A stretch of 64,000 nt of DNA, from the NCBI GenBank assembly GCA_023653785.1, contig JAMKCH010005445.1, positions 1 to 64,000 of the forward strand. The letters run 5' to 3'. The translations under genes were made by a program, and so were the position numbers. The notes beneath the pieces were generated by a model, which searched no databases, was not told the DNA's origin, and saw nothing but the letters and a program-made list of their open reading frames with translations. Numbering within the stretch: position 1 is the first letter of the stretch; the number at the start of each line of letters is the position of its first letter. Source of the DNA: Ophioderma brevispina. Taxonomy: Eukaryota; Echinodermata; Ophiuroidea; Amphilepidida; Ophiodermatidae. Shown here piece by piece: positions 1 to 13,090 of the stretch.

Positions 1-680
1 GTTCACATAAAGGTTTCAGATTATTTTTTCTGATTAGTAATTATTTTGTTTCATGCATCTTAACATACATAAGGAGAAAATATATATTTCTGGCACGGGT
101 GTGCTAATTTTTATTTTACAATCACACTCCCGTTTGTGCCTACGGGGGGGGGGTTGCCTAGGGACCCAAGCTAATATCTCATTAACGGCAAGAAAGTTTA
201 GTAATTTTTAATTTTTAACCCATACACACATGTATAGGGTTAATGTACACATTACAAAAAATTACAGTGCGAAATATTTTTCACGAGTGAGGAAATCGCC
301 GAAAAACAGAACTTGGGTACTATATGGAACCCCCCCCTTATGCACTACGTGTTTAAATGTGAAAATCCCGTTTGAGGCCTAGAATAAGTTACCTATGTTG
401 GAGGTACTCTGTAATACCTCTGTAGGTATCAGATAGCTCTGAGGTACTCCCATGAAGAGTCTGATGGTGTACTATCATCATGTACTGCAAAATTAGTTTT
501 ACATTCTGATTAGGTTGTAGGATTCTGATGGGTATGGTAACTGCCAATCGAGCCGTATTCACTTTCAGTAGCCACAAATTTGTATTTAAGCAAAAGGCCA
601 CTACTATACTAAGTGTAAACTACCATCTATTGGTAATATTAATTTGTGAATAACCATTTCTTACAATACTTTTGTTCAAT

Positions 681-975
681 GATGAGGGTGGTTGCGAAAA
701 TAAAAGCCCATCAATGATAAATTTTATATTTTTTCCCCATAATTTCGAAAAAAAAAAAGAAATCTTAGTAAATTTTGTTTAAATTTAAAGATACTTTCTG
801 ATATTTTCTGCTAGAATAGTGATCTGACACTTTTTGGACTTAATACCTGTAGATTTACTCTCTTTGCCAATCTTGGCATGTTAGCGTTAATTGTTATCGT
901 ACCATCGGGTAATTTGGAGGTTGCTGGTTCGAATCTAGCCAAATGCACATTTTTTTTCGCAACCCTCGCACTCAC
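681..975. mobile_element. Possible MITE with GCGAGGGTTGCGAAAA ends
   Basis: gatgagggtggttgcgaaaa at 681 is approximately inverted at ttttttttcgcaaccctcgc (about 951-970). A tRNA-like B box (ggttcgaatctag) lies inside near 925-937, so it may instead be a SINE end with a tRNA-like segment. Confidence 0.35.
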
Positions 976-985
976 CAGCTCCAGC

Positions 986-3230
986 AAAAAATGTTAAAAA
1001 TCAACTAGAAATTTTATTGAAGTAGGAGACATATTTAACCATAATGTAGCGCCCGATATTTGAAGACATGATTACACGGGAACAAGCATCTGCTCTTGGT
1101 TTTCATGGAAGCAAATGTTCTGCTGAGTTCCCACTTATTTTTCATCCTTGCACATCTGGTGCACTGTATTATGGTGGCTCTAGGAAACGGAAATGAGAAT
1201 TCCAGCCTGTGGGATCAGCCCGCGTCGCAAGAGTAGGCTCCAAGTCGTTCGCGTTGTTTCACCTTTATCAATAAACAGTGACCCCGAAACGGACCACGGA
1301 AAGCAATGCGAGTAAGTCCAGTAAAGGCACATACTATTGGTGTAACTGGAGTCATACACGGGCACAGGTATGATTAAATTGTGGACCAACCAGGTTGTGG
1401 CGGTCTTTCTTGTGCTCCTAACATTGGGATTTTCATTTCAAGCTCGACAGACGTGTTTCATAAGAATTCCAATCAGGGTGATTGGAATCATGTTGAAAAA
1501 GGTTTTGAATCCCAATATAGGGGGATTGTGGTTTAGCTTTCAAAGAAGACATTTCTTTTGTGAGAGTGCAACACGGAATGTAAGAGCAATAGCGTGCCAT
1601 TTGTCAAAAATCCCATCATATCATCAAATATACTTTTATGCCAAGTCTTTGGACAGTAGCTCTTGAAAAAATTCTTCCGGTTACACGTCACCTGAAGAAC
1701 ATTTCAAGAGCCAATAACTCCAGAAATATAATCTGAAAGTCACCTAATACATGGTCAGCAACACCGATGTATCACATGGAATCTCTTCATTTTTGTTTGG
1801 CACTCACACAAGGATTTGTGGTTCCAGAATCCCCTGGCTGGATTTCCTCAAAGCTACATGTAGTTCATGAGTTAGAAGCACCATTCAACATGTACCACTT
1901 ATGGGCTAATAAAATCTCAATTCCCGTGGCACAGTTCAATAACCCGCTTTCTTCAACCGTGATTGAGCAACCACACACACCCGGGAGTTTTAAGTATGAT
2001 GTTATGATACCCAAACATACAGGTCCAGGTGCTGTTAACATGTTCTATCCAAGTTACTGAACGGTGCCCTTGGTAGATTAGCATGCTTACCTCATCTAGC
2101 ATACTTACCTTTGTATTGAGGATCTGTGTTGGGTAGGGGAATTATGTAAATTTTTTGGTGATACTGGGCATTTCTATTATATTGTTTTGGTTCAATTTTT
2201 CCCGAGATTTAAAATGAGCTTTCCCTGTATACAGCCCTTTCAAAGTTTCATTTAAACAAAATGGCGTAAAACATTTATAATTTCAAGAGGTATGGTGTTT
2301 TGACAAAGATTTGAATTTTGTAGCCAATTTGATCCAAAATGTCTATCTTGGCAACAAGATTTGCTTTAAAATGTGGTTCATCTGTAAGGGAGCTTGTGAG
2401 GCTATAAGAGGAACACTATAGCATACAGTCTGTGACCTTTGTAAGGCATATATGGTAAGATTCTCACACTGGATTCAAATATTTTTTTGTATAAATGGGT
2501 GAGTAAACTGTCACTGTTCTACTTGAAATCAGTCATCGATCACTGCTTTTAAAATGGCTTTAAAACAAACGTTCAAAATAAGAGCCCTGATTAATTTGCA
2601 CAGGGTCAAAACAGATTTGTGCACTCTTTGTGAATACAGCATTATGAAACATGTATACATATATTTGCAAAAAAAGTTACTTGGTATTACCTCTGACTAA
2701 CTGTGCAAAAAAGAAATACCAATGGGGCGTTTATGCATTTGGTCTTAAATTTGGGTTATATTGGTTGCAAAATATGCCTCCAAATCCAAAGATATGTGGT
2801 CTTTGCTATGCAAGTTGTGGTGTAGCTAAATAAACATTTTAAAAATAATATTTACATTTAGTCTCAGTAATGAGGAAGACAGCTTTTACTTGAATAGTTT
2901 TTAACATATGACTGGTGCTTAGGAGCTCTCTATCTCTCGGTAACCTGGTCTCCAATGGTGAAAAAAGGGCCCACTAATTAGTTAAGATATCCACTCATTA
3001 TCAAATGTCTCATAAAACAAGCTTTTTTAAACCCCATACCTGTCCCTCACAACTAAGCATTACATTTTGAGTACAGTAGCCCATTACAATATAAAATCTA
3101 GGCTGCTCATTATGATGCCTGCATTTGCAATCATTAAAGAGGAAAATAGCCTGGGTTGGACCTCTAATCTGTTATGGTGCATGCATATGCAGCCAATAAC
3201 GCAATACTAACACAGTTTCATTCATGCAAC
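986..3230. other. No gene recognised
   Basis: AT-rich sequence with scattered short open frames (up to 98 codons at 1370) that show no start context, splice pairing or domain. Nothing else was recognised. Confidence 0.5.
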
Positions 3231-3539
3231 CTCAGGTGGTATGGTATAACCGGGGGTGGCCGCTTACCCCTTGTGGGAACCCCACCCCCGTGAATCGTTG
3301 ATTTTTCTGCCACGCGCCAATATACAGCCAAAACAACATTAGGCATATATGTACGAACACAAATTGAATTGATATATTCTTTCCCCCCCCCCCCGAAAAA
3401 GGTATGTGCCCCCCTCCCCCCCCCAAAAAAAAAGCTGGGTCGCTATGCCACTATGGACATGGCCCTCATTTTTTTGGCTCGCTGAATAAAAAAAAATGGC
3501 CAGATAGTCACAATGTATTTAAAAAGGCGGCTTAAAAAA

Positions 3540-3975
3540 ACCATTAATATTTTACTATGCCCACAGCGGTGAAAGTCTCAATTTATTATGACCAAAACCA
3601 GAAAAAACAAAAGAATTTGCCGGCGACACAGTTTGACAACTGAATTGGAATATTTAGTCCACTAATTACATTCTGTGAATTTTACGAAATTTCATTGTGG
3701 GGCAAATATGATTTTTCTCAAAAAATCTGGTTTTCATGTCTTTCTATGGAGAATGCGCATATTGAGGCGCCTTATTTATAGAAAATAGAACTTCATTGAC
3801 CTTTGTATGCCTATTTGGCAAGATTCCGCAATGGTATTGGTCTGTGATTTTGCAGAGATGATAGCTCTTGCATGTCCCTTACTTATATCAGTTGTCAAAA
3901 ATTGTGGTCGCCACTGCTTAAATTGTTCTGAAAATAAAGAGACATTTATATGGGGTCAAACAGCTTGTGATGAAC
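3540..3975. repeat. Dispersed repeat, copy 1 (ATAGCTCTTGCATGTCCC)
   Basis: Shares 'atagctcttgcatgt', 'agttgtcaaaaattgtggtc gccact' and 'ggggtcaaacagct' in order with 50350-50695. Also shares the 'gacaactgaattggaatatttagtccact' type block further left. Confidence 0.55.
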
Positions 3976-4974
3976 ATTTTTAAAACAAAAAAAACAAACA
4001 ACTATGATTTATCCAATGCACGTAAATAAAATTCTAGGATCACTAGCAGCCAAACAAATTTTCAAAATTTCGTTGTTGGAGGAGGATTACCTGACTTTCT
4101 GAGGGGGACCAAAAATCGGGCGCTTCACTATTTTAGAGACCTGTTGTGTGAAATTTCCTCATGCATCTTTAAATTTGAAGTGATCAAATAATATGCATGA
4201 ATTCTGCAGTTTAGTAAACAAAATTTATGATACAAATTCTTACTAGCATTGTGATATCCGATTTATCCATTTTATACTTGCATAAGGTGAATACCGTATA
4301 TCCTTTTCCTGTTATCTGAGTAGTATGTATTCTTCTATAAGCATGGTAAATTCTTACAGAAAGATGAATGAAACCTAATACTGATTAGAGTTCAGTGTGT
4401 CTATGCTATAAAGGGCACCACGCTGGTTTGAGTACATGTTCGCTTATTTTAAAGGGCCATGACCCGATTGCTAATACGCCCTCATTACCCAGAACCATGG
4501 ATTGTATGGAAGTGGTTCAAAAATCTTGGTATATTAACGAAAGTACTCTTTTTCTTCATTTACCTGTGAAATCTTAGTAGGACTAAAAGAATTTGGTTTG
4601 GATGTTATGAGCGAAAATGCACCATTTTGGTCGACCATATTAGATTCTACACAGTACTAGGGTTTTATAAATCACATTGTAGCTCGCATCACAACGGATT
4701 GAAATAGCAGTGCAGCACTTTACAGGTGGGGGTTGGGGGGAAAGAATGAAAACTTTAAAAATCAGGCTATCCCCACATTTATGCAAACTAGAATGAGAAG
4801 CACAGATATGAAAAGATCTTTGTATATGAGGCAGGGGATATGTAGCTAGCCAGTGCAATTGGTGGGGGGTGGGGGGGGGCAAAAGGAGGGGGGGGAGCAG
4901 GATGAAATTTATAAATGAAATAATAATCATAATCGTTTTCTTATAGCTGCTTTATCACTGTAAACAGTCTCCAA

Positions 4975-5276
4975 GCGATTGTTGCTATTATTATTTACGC
5001 CGCCATTAGGAACTCGTATCATCATTTCGCTTCATCTAGGGGCTGCCGGCCAAGTGCACATCCTATCAGCACTTAAGATTGTTGTTAAGATTGGAATATC
5101 CCCCCATCACTTGGACCAGCTCCTAGATTTTGCTGGGTCGGCGAGGTTAATTGAGATAAGTATCTGCCAGGAACACAAACCACATGGCATCGGCGGGGGG
5201 CTCGGAAACTCACAACGTAACGATCACGAGTCCTGCCACTTTTCCACTGAGACCACACGCGCTGATGATTTGCGAT
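4975..5276 (-). mobile_element. tRNA-derived SINE (CCCCGCCGATGCCATGTGG type)
   Basis: The minus strand reads GTGTGGTCTCAGTGG (A box), gagtttccgagccccccgcc (B-box region), gatgccatgtggtttgtgtt and tatctcaattaacctcgccg. This arrangement of box A, box B and the 'atctcaattgcctc' body is a common invertebrate deuterostome SINE form. The frames in the region are not genes. Confidence 0.6.
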
Positions 5277-5995
5277 GATTTGTTTATTCTTAATAGGCCC
5301 TCCTCCTAGAGAGTAACATTATTCTCATTCAAATTTTGGAGGACCTTTAAATCATATTTTCATGCTTTTTCCCTAAGGGGCCTATTTGTTTAGATCATGA
5401 TTATACAGGTTCGCATTGTTGAAAAGGGGATAAATATGCATGTTTTAGTCTTCCCTCCCCACAGGAAGGGGAAATGCATGTTTAGGCATCCCTCCCCACT
5501 CCCTTTTGAAGCTGCTTCAATTTTCTTTTTTAAGTATTTAATTTTCAGTCATAACTTTATTAGCTTCAGAAAGGTGTTCCTACATGTTTGCTAATGTACG
5601 AGTATAACATGTTTAAGCAGGTTTTGTGAGTATTAGGGGGGTCTACCAGACCAGAAGTACAAATAAAAAAGGGCTCCTTTTGAGGCAGTGCATGCAGCCA
5701 TTCTAGTCAGTCCTGTAAACCTGTTACCAATGGGGGGGGGGGGGGGGGGGAAGAGGGGCGAAGGCAGAATGCCCCCTCATTCCATAAAGCCCTCAAAACC
5801 CTGAAAATACAAAAAAAATATGGATTTTATGCTATTTTGTCAACAAAAGTTGAAAAAATTATGGTAACACAAGTCAACTTCAGCCAAAATTCCCCCTCCT
5901 TTTGGGGAGGCGGGCGAGGGGCGGGGATTTGGAGGGAATAAGGTACCCTTTTTTGAAAAAAAAAATATTGCCCCTCCCCTAAAAAAAATCACAGG

Positions 5996-6338
5996 GTAGG
6001 CGACGCGACGAAAATAAAAAAACCCTGTGTTTAGGGCCCGACCGACCCTTGATTTTTCAGTTTGCTGATTTTTTTTTTTTTTCGTTTTTCCAAAAATATG
6101 TAACAACTTCAGCCTGTTTTTAGCCCAAATTATCAATTTGGCAATTTTTTAAAGAATGTGTTTGTAAAAATATTTCATTTTTTCCTTGATTTTTCAGATA
6201 TTTGGGGCTAGTTTCGGCCAATTTTGAGCTCCAGAAAAGAAAAAAAAACATTTAAAAAGACAAAAATTGCCCGATCCGTCCCTACTCGAAAGGTCCGATC
6301 GCCCGTAAAACAGGGTTGGTTTTCTTTTCGTAGGCCTT
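5996..6338. mobile_element. Inverted-repeat element (GGCCTACGAAAAGAAAA / ACCCTGTTTTACGGGC)
   Basis: The left part (gtaggcgacgcgacgaaaat, aaccctgtgtttagggcccgaccg) is the diverged inverse of cggtccgatcgcccgtaaaa cagggttggttttcttttcg taggcc at the right. The interior is A/T-rich with homopolymers. It is a MITE-type element of moderate age. Confidence 0.5.
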
Positions 6339-6589
6339 CTGGGCCTGATTCTAGTGTATGTAATATTTAAAACGTAAAATATGGTTATTTTGATTATTTT
6401 CACCTTTTGTTTTGCTCGAATCCACAAGTCATTGGTAATGGCTTTGTGGTGCCGGTGTCAGGATTTGTTCAGCTAGTGTGATGATACGGGGCCGCGGTAT
6501 CCATGATACGAACGCTCCTATCATGGCCCGCTATTTGAGGCGAGGGCGGATTGGGAACAGACAGGGGGGTTTACACCCTACTCTTATCG

Positions 6590-6895
6590 ACACTGACTGC
6601 GATTTGGTACATGTACAGTTGTGATTCCTTGTACAACGGAACGACGGCTGAACGTCCCCTCCGAAGGACGGGATTGCTTATGTTCCATTTGCCCAATTCC
6701 AAGTGAACAATGGAGGAGAGAGGTATTCTGTATGTAATCATTAGCTGGTATACAGATCAAATCCAGAATGATAGTACCCGAATAAATCCCAGCAAGGGCC
6801 CTAACCCACCGGGAGATTCGAAACAAGGGAATGTTGTTGGTAAATATGCGCCAGAGGCAAGCACCCTAACCGCTAGGCCACGCTTTTTTCACAAT
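6590..6895 (-). mobile_element. tRNA-derived SINE, minus-strand copy
   Basis: On the minus strand it reads GCGTGGCCTAGCGGTTAGGG TGCTTGCCTCTGG, then a B box in TTTCGAATCTCCCGG, then CTTGCTGGGATTTATTCGGG, which parallels the element at 43381. The downstream body differs, so it may be chimeric or truncated. Confidence 0.65.
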
Positions 6896-7273
6896 TTTTG
6901 GTCAAAAAATAAAAAGCCCTCCCTATTTTTCAAAATATAACATGCTACACATAATACTTTTTTTATTTGGCCTTCAATACCGTGTATCAATATTTTTATG
7001 AAGGGCTTGTTGCATGTTTTTTCCTAAGGCAGTGTGAAGTGTGCATCATTCCTGGGTCGGCCTACTCAATACGCCCACACTATATTTCTCCTATTCGTGT
7101 AATAATTGGTGTCGGAACTGAACTCGTAGAATGTGGGATTTAGTTAATGTAACCATGTGACTCTAGTTGTCATCCTGTCAACAACACGTTGTGGAAAAAA
7201 TTAGTGGGTTTACTCATTCATTTGACAATCTAGTGTGGAAATGTTTACCTGTAATGTGATATCACCATGCCAA

Positions 7274-8112
7274 CAGAGAGGGGCGGGGGTGTGTGGAGTT
7301 TATACCACAATGCACCAGTTTGGGGAAATTCCCCACCATAGTGCCATGTGATCCCAAAAAAAATCCTAATTATTAACACATAAAAACCCTGAAATTCCGC
7401 TTGTTTTAGCCCACAATGCATCAGGATTGGGGAATTTTTAGCCCGATCATAAAATATCCTGTGGTTCTTAACTTTTGTTACACTTTAAGTTAGGCGGTAG
7501 ATGCTGCTAACTTAAAATTTGGTTTTACCGTGTTCTTTTCTTCTTTCTGTACTGACAATCTGCTGCTTCTTCCACGTGCTATTTCGATTTATACCAAAAT
7601 GGGTTCATAAGCATTATAGTGAGTGGCTAACAAAAGTTAGGGTCGAGAGGTCAAGATAGTGGTCATCTGGGGGTCACTATGAGTCAAATTATCTACTGGG
7701 TGTTAAAATTTAAAACAAGTCAAATCTCTAAAAGTCTTTTGCGCATCCTTTAGGACTTGATGAGAGGTCAATTAAAGTCAATCATGACCTCACTTGACCG
7801 ATTGTTTAGGGTCAAAGGTCAAAATACTTCAAATTATGTTACATTTCAAATCACTACTACAGATTATGTAACATGATTGTGTGATTTATGCATTGACTTG
7901 AGGAATTTACAAAAGTTATGGATCGAGAGGTCAATATGGGGTCATCTAGGGTCATTGTTCCCATCTAACTTATACATGCTCTTGCAAAGAACACAGATTC
8001 TAGTTATCCCTATGGTTCTTTAACTTTTGGAACACTTTTTCATCATGTGTTTAGTAAAGTGAAGTATAGGCACATTGCAATGCATTATGGGATTGGTTCA
8101 AAACACACTCTG
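7274..8112 (+). mobile_element. Rearranged MITE of the CAGAGGGGGT family
   Basis: The left portion (cagagaggggcgggggtgtg... tcctgtggttcttaactttt, to about 7490) and the right portion (ccctatggttctttaacttt... attggttcaaaacacactctg, 8005-8112) match the family ends. About 500 bp of GGTCA-rich sequence separates them, and the 'ggttctt' segment is present twice, so this is either two partial copies or one interrupted copy. Confidence 0.5.
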
Positions 8113-8279
8113 ATGCCAACTGGATCATGCTTATGAGTCTTGCACCATGATCAAATTGATCGCCACACAAAGGCTATCGCATTCAGTATCATCACAAATA
8201 GGTGCATGATTCTGTTACTTAGAGTTACATAAACCACTCCACTGGCAAATAACTCCAGGGATTGAATGAAGTATTTTTG

Positions 8280-8460
8280 CATATTAAAGGTGGTTATTCC
8301 GATTTATGTGTATTGTGTTCTCTACTTGATACGAGAGCCTGGCACTTGCACATACACCCATCAAGTACCGTGGGAAACAAACTTACGGTTTTGATGGTAG
8401 ACGCAATAATGCATGTTGCAAAGCCCTATTCAATACTGTGCTAATAATTGATGGTTAACC
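8280..8460. repeat. Dispersed repeat, copy 1 (GAGAGCCTGGCACTTGCA)
   Basis: gatacgagagcctggcactt gcacatacacccatc... tgatggtagacgcaataatg cat matches 22880-23055 in the same orientation (gatatgagagcctgacactt, taatggtagaagtgataatg). Interspersed repeat of unknown class. Confidence 0.55.
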
Positions 8461-10300
8461 ACTAAAACGGCAGTATTTTGTTTACTTCTTGGGAATGAAA
8501 TGGATTTGAGGGCTCAAATTTCAGGACGACAATGAGAAAAATATGGCCTTTCATCTGATATCAAAATCGATACTACTTCCGGGTAAATCAGGGGGTCCCA
8601 ACGACGATGAGAACACGCACCTTTAACCAAAACATTGGCAATAATTTCAATTTGAGGCCTGTCTGTATATTGTTCCTGGTGAAGGAGGCCAGCTCCTGAT
8701 GTTAGATGGGGCCTGGTTTGTATACTAGATTCGCGCTGATATAGGGACAACCTGTACTTTTTTACGGGTGAGAACTGTTTGTGAGGGGCGCACAGCAATT
8801 AAACTTTGCAGCACCCCTAGTCCGTGCGTTCTTCAATACCGTGTGCTCTACGGTCAATAATACATGCAGTGGTCAAACATCGAGAGTCACTGGTAAAAGT
8901 AACGTACATTAAAATGTAAAATGCTTCATGTATGGCACAGGTGTGCTATTGAGTCCTGATTATGGTAACAATGGTTTTTGCGCTGTCCATACAAGCTCAC
9001 ACAGGTGATACAGGGCTTCATCATTACTTTCATACGTTACCTAAACTAATACGACCAATACAATAGTCAATACCCACTCATGGATGGTCCGACGTATACA
9101 GTCTTAATAGTTGAAGCGCGTTGGATTAAATATTCGAAAATGAAAACTTGGCCTAAACACATAAAAACGCAAACACAACTTTGTAATTAACGTCGTCTAA
9201 ATTAAACTTCTTTAGTCAAAATAATTCAGGGAATTACTTTGTCAGTGTACATTTAGGAAAAGAGTAGAAGGACCATACCGTATAAACAGATAAACATACC
9301 GTGTAGAGTGCTCAGCAGGAATTTTTTTCATGCTTTCTCTGTTTAATTATGAATATAATTTTTAATTCTAATGCCATATTCTAAAACACTTGCAATCAAA
9401 ATTCTTTTCAGAAAAGCGTTTAGTTCCTAAACACAGTTTTTACAGTGAAGCGATCATGGGAATGATTTATAAATCGATTGTATAAAACTGTACAAAGTTC
9501 AATTCAGAAACGTACAGTAAACAAAATTAACATTTTGTAGATTGGCCCTTTTCCTTCAAGTCACTTTCTATTAGTGGGCACAGCGAAAGCGAGTTCTTGA
9601 TAGATTCAAATGCTTCTTCCCTAATTTCACTAATGGATATGAGTCCAAAACTTTTCCCCAGGTCCTATCTCAGCGCGAATCGAGTTATAATTAAGGGTGG
9701 GGGGGGGGAGTGGGAATTGGACAGGGTTATGGTTATTTAGTTAGTAAGAGGAAAATATTATGGGGCATGTAGGTGACTATCTGAGTATGGCCAGACACTC
9801 GGCATTCCAAGGAGGTGGTACTTGAAAACCTATGACCATATGGTGATGTACCACAGATATCATGGGGATAATAGTGGTAGAGTAATGGGTTTTCATTTCG
9901 AAATTTGTTGGACAATTAGTCCAATTTCTTAATGTGAAGGGACCAAATTTTCAAAAATTGCTTAAAAGGCCTAAATAATGATAATGAAAAATTAAAAAGA
10001 CACTCTTCATCCCTTAAAAAAATACAGACACTAAACAACTTTTTTTTACTTGGCTTAGTGTGCTTGAATAGGCACTATTATGAATCCACCTCTCTGATTA
10101 ACGGTACCTGTTCAGAGGCATTATGGGATGGTAGCATTAACAAGTGTTGATGGCTATAGGGTAATCCTATTCATGAATTTGGTGAGATTATGCAATAGTT
10201 AAGAAGCTACAAGGAAATCATCTTAAAGCAACATTCCAAAGCACTTGAAACCATTATACTTTGATGCAAAGCGATGTTTCTTGCATGGTTGACAGGGAAG
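8460..10300. other. No gene recognised
   Basis: Mixed AT-rich DNA. Short frames near 8514-8798 and 9733-9915 on the minus strand lack any supporting evidence. A G homopolymer lies near 9700. Confidence 0.45.
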
Positions 10301-10308
10301 CTAAAATG

Positions 10309-10742
10309 CAGAGGGGGTGTATGTATTGAATCCCATCCCACATGCCCCCCAGTTTGGTTAAATTTCCACTCAATAAGGTCATGTGATGCACAAAATTCCT
10401 ATTCTCAACACTTAAAAAAACCCTAGTACTTAAGGAATTTTCATCTTGATCATGAAATTTTTGTGGTCCTTAAACTTCTTGATACCCTAAGTACTGACAC
10501 ATGTTTAGTACAGTACAGCAGGGGTGGTGCCAGGGTAAAATCATAGGAGGGGCAAAACATTACATGGTTAACTCATCTAGATAAAAAAACCCTAATTTTT
10601 ATGCAATTCATTACAAAGATCCCTGTTTTTCCTGAATTTTGAAACTCTGGGGGGAGGGGGGATGCCTGCCCCTTGCCACCCCTGCAGTACAGTATAGCCA
10701 CATTGCATTGCATTATATGGGATTGGTTCAAAACACCCTCTG
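10309..10742 (+). mobile_element. MITE of the CAGAGGGGGT family, interrupted
   Basis: Left end cagagggggtgtatg and right end caaaacaccctctg are inverted repeats, matching the copy at 41933-42174. The interior (gatcatgaaatttttgtggt, ctaagtactgacacatgttt) is shared. It is split by a 166-bp insertion at 10519-10684. Confidence 0.7.
10519..10684. mobile_element. hAT-like MITE nested in another MITE, 8-bp target duplication
   Basis: The 166-bp insert starts CAGGGGTGGTGCCAGGG and ends CCTTGCCACCCCTG. The 8-base sequence CAGTACAG occurs immediately on both sides (10511-10518 and 10685-10692). Removing insert and one duplicate restores the interior of the host MITE as seen at 41933. An 8-bp duplication with CAGGGGTGG-type ends is characteristic of hAT transposons. 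Confidence 0.85.
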
Positions 10743-11588
10743 GATGAAATGTAGTGAGCAGTAAAATCTGAGAAAATGTGTGCATTAAAATTACAATCAA
10801 CTTCTGTGACCTTTCTGTACCTGCTTATGATTTCCATAAATAATACATGTTTCCTTAGAGGTTTATAAGATTCTTACCGATTACACCTACAGAAATGCAC
10901 AGATATGAATGATGGATTACAGACATGTAAGCTTAATTCTGTTATGGCTTAGTAACATGAAGGATACAACATAATATGTCACTGTGTATGATATATTTGT
11001 GGATTTCCTATTTGGTAATGTTGTCGTATAATGGTTCTTTCAAACTTTAACCCTTTACCTGGGCCCATGTTATGCAATTTCCTGGGCTTCGCACACCAAG
11101 GACTTTAGCGGTAAAGATTGGCCGATTGTGACATGTAGCCAACACACTTGTGGGAAGACCAGCCAATATCGGGTTACAGTTTCATTGAACAACAGCCCAG
11201 AGGTGATATACATCTAGAAATCAAGGGCAGGTTCCGGCCAGAATTGCTAGATGTCTTGCTAGCTTTAGCGATGGTTCAGCTTCACTGTGCTAAAACAATA
11301 AAACTGCTGAAGCGAATCTGGGCTACTTCTATCCCAGGTTCCCAGGTATAGAGTTGAGGTGCTACATCCATTCACCAACAATACCTTGACTCCAAAATTT
11401 GATTTGAATCTGATAATAGTGATATATACTTTTGATGTGAGCGGTAATATTGCACATTAGCATTAGCTCACTAATTGTTGTACAAAAAATTCTGGTAACC
11501 ATAAAGAAATCATATTTCATACTGGTAGTCAGGGGGCGGTTGTCTCCTACTTCATGTTTTGTGGCCAAAATTGATTTTCAGTTTTAAG

Positions 11589-12333
11589 GACATCCCAAAG
11601 AATCACTTCCAACTTGTTGTGAAATTGTCAGCATTGTATTGCCACCCGAGGGCGCCATTGAAGTTTGTACAGGGGTCAAATGTTAAATTGATATGTTGTA
11701 AAAACCCTTACCAATGTGTTCCTCTCATCATAAGGATTCAGGAAAGGTATGGTTTGCCCTATCTGGGATGTATCATTCAGGAGTTATTAGCACAAAGGTC
11801 AATATTTTGATCTACAGGGGTCAAAAATTCATGGATTTTTAAGAAAATGGTCTCAAATTTATGCTTTTACCAATCCAATTCATATTCGGAATAGTTTGCC
11901 CTATCCAGGATTACTTCTTACCATGGTAACACCCTAATTTGGCCTGACTCAATAGAGTTCAATGGACACAGATTTACATTTGAGTGTTACCATGGTAACG
12001 AGAGATCCTAGATGGGGCAAATTATTCTTAATATGAATCAGTTTGGTCAAAGGATCAATTTGAGACCATTTTCATTCAAATCCATGCATTTTTTTTTTTG
12101 CATTTTTTACCCCTGTAGGCCAAAAAGTTTACCTTAAACCATTTGCTAATAACTCCTGAACAATCCATCCCAGATAGGGCAAACTATACCTTTCCTGAAT
12201 CCTTACGACTAAAGGAACACAATGAGGTTTTTAACACAATATCATCAATTTGACATTTGACCCCTGTACTAACTTTAATGGCACCCTCAGGTGGCAATTT
12301 CACAACAAGTTGGAAGTGATTCTCTGTGATGTC
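11589..12333. mobile_element. Fold-back element: 745-bp near-complete inverted repeat
   Basis: The left arm (about 11589-11936) matches the reverse complement of the right arm (about 11982-12333) over almost the full length, from gacatcccaaagaatcactt to gtgattctctgtgatgtc. Matching internal landmarks include the acaggggtcaaatgt, aggattcaggaaaggtat and taccatggtaac blocks. The spacer is about 45 bp. No coding capacity. The transcript would form a ~350-bp hairpin. Confidence 0.85.
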
Positions 12334-12514
12334 TATCAACACAAATATATTGCAGAAGAGATTAGAAAAATTTGTTTCTAAATTAGAACAATAATGATAC
12401 CAAAATTTAGCTTTGATGCATGGCGAGTTGTGGGTTTGAGACTAAGGATCAGTGAGTGACTCAAAATATTATAAGGATCTGGTCAGATGAAAACCCTCAC
12501 TTTTCTTGAACAAG

Positions 12515-12665
12515 GCTGAAAAACATTTCCTGGGAACAGAATCAAAATTTCCTCCTAGATTCCCTTCAACTCTAGTATTTCTTTATTTAAAGGGCAAAAA
12601 TTTACCTATGTTATAACAGAATTTTGCTGGAACATAGTTCCCAAGTTATCTGCTTTTTCCCAGGC
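12515..12665. mobile_element. Diverged copy of the AAATTTCCCTCC-rich MITE
   Basis: From aaggctgaaaaacatttcct to tctgctttttcccaggcttg, with 'tagtatttctttatttaaag' aligning to the same block in the 38811 and 51007 copies. Older and more diverged. Confidence 0.5.
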
Positions 12666-12724
12666 TTGTTCTCAATTTGAGTTTCAGTATTGCGATGTGG
12701 GAATGCAAAATGTGATTTGGTAAG

Positions 12725-12890
12725 CCCCCATAGAGTACTCTTTAAAATTGATGTTGCTCGACCCAAATGGGCACATTTTTGCTCATGACATTCAAACCAA
12801 ACATCTAAAATTTCACAGGGTAAATGAGAAAATAGCTTTCTTCAGACACCAACATTTTGACCCATTTGGGTAAATCTGGGATTCTAGGGA
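12725..12890. repeat. Dispersed repeat (GCTCATGACATTCAAACC)
   Basis: agagtactctttaaaattga, ttttgctcatgacattcaaa and agggtaaatgagaaaatagc correspond in order to the 44.8-kb copy. Confidence 0.5.
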
Positions 12891-13090
12891 TGAGGCTATT
12901 AATGATCTGGCCATGGACCTTTTAATACAGGATCTGAGTCAAATTAAACATCAGAATTATGGATTGCTGAAATCATGCTTTCACATATGACAACAAACTA
13001 TGGATTGTGACCTCACAAAATTATGTGATATTGCTTTAACAATATCCCCAAACCCTAGAGATTGCAAATTTAACTGGTAGATGTTCATAA

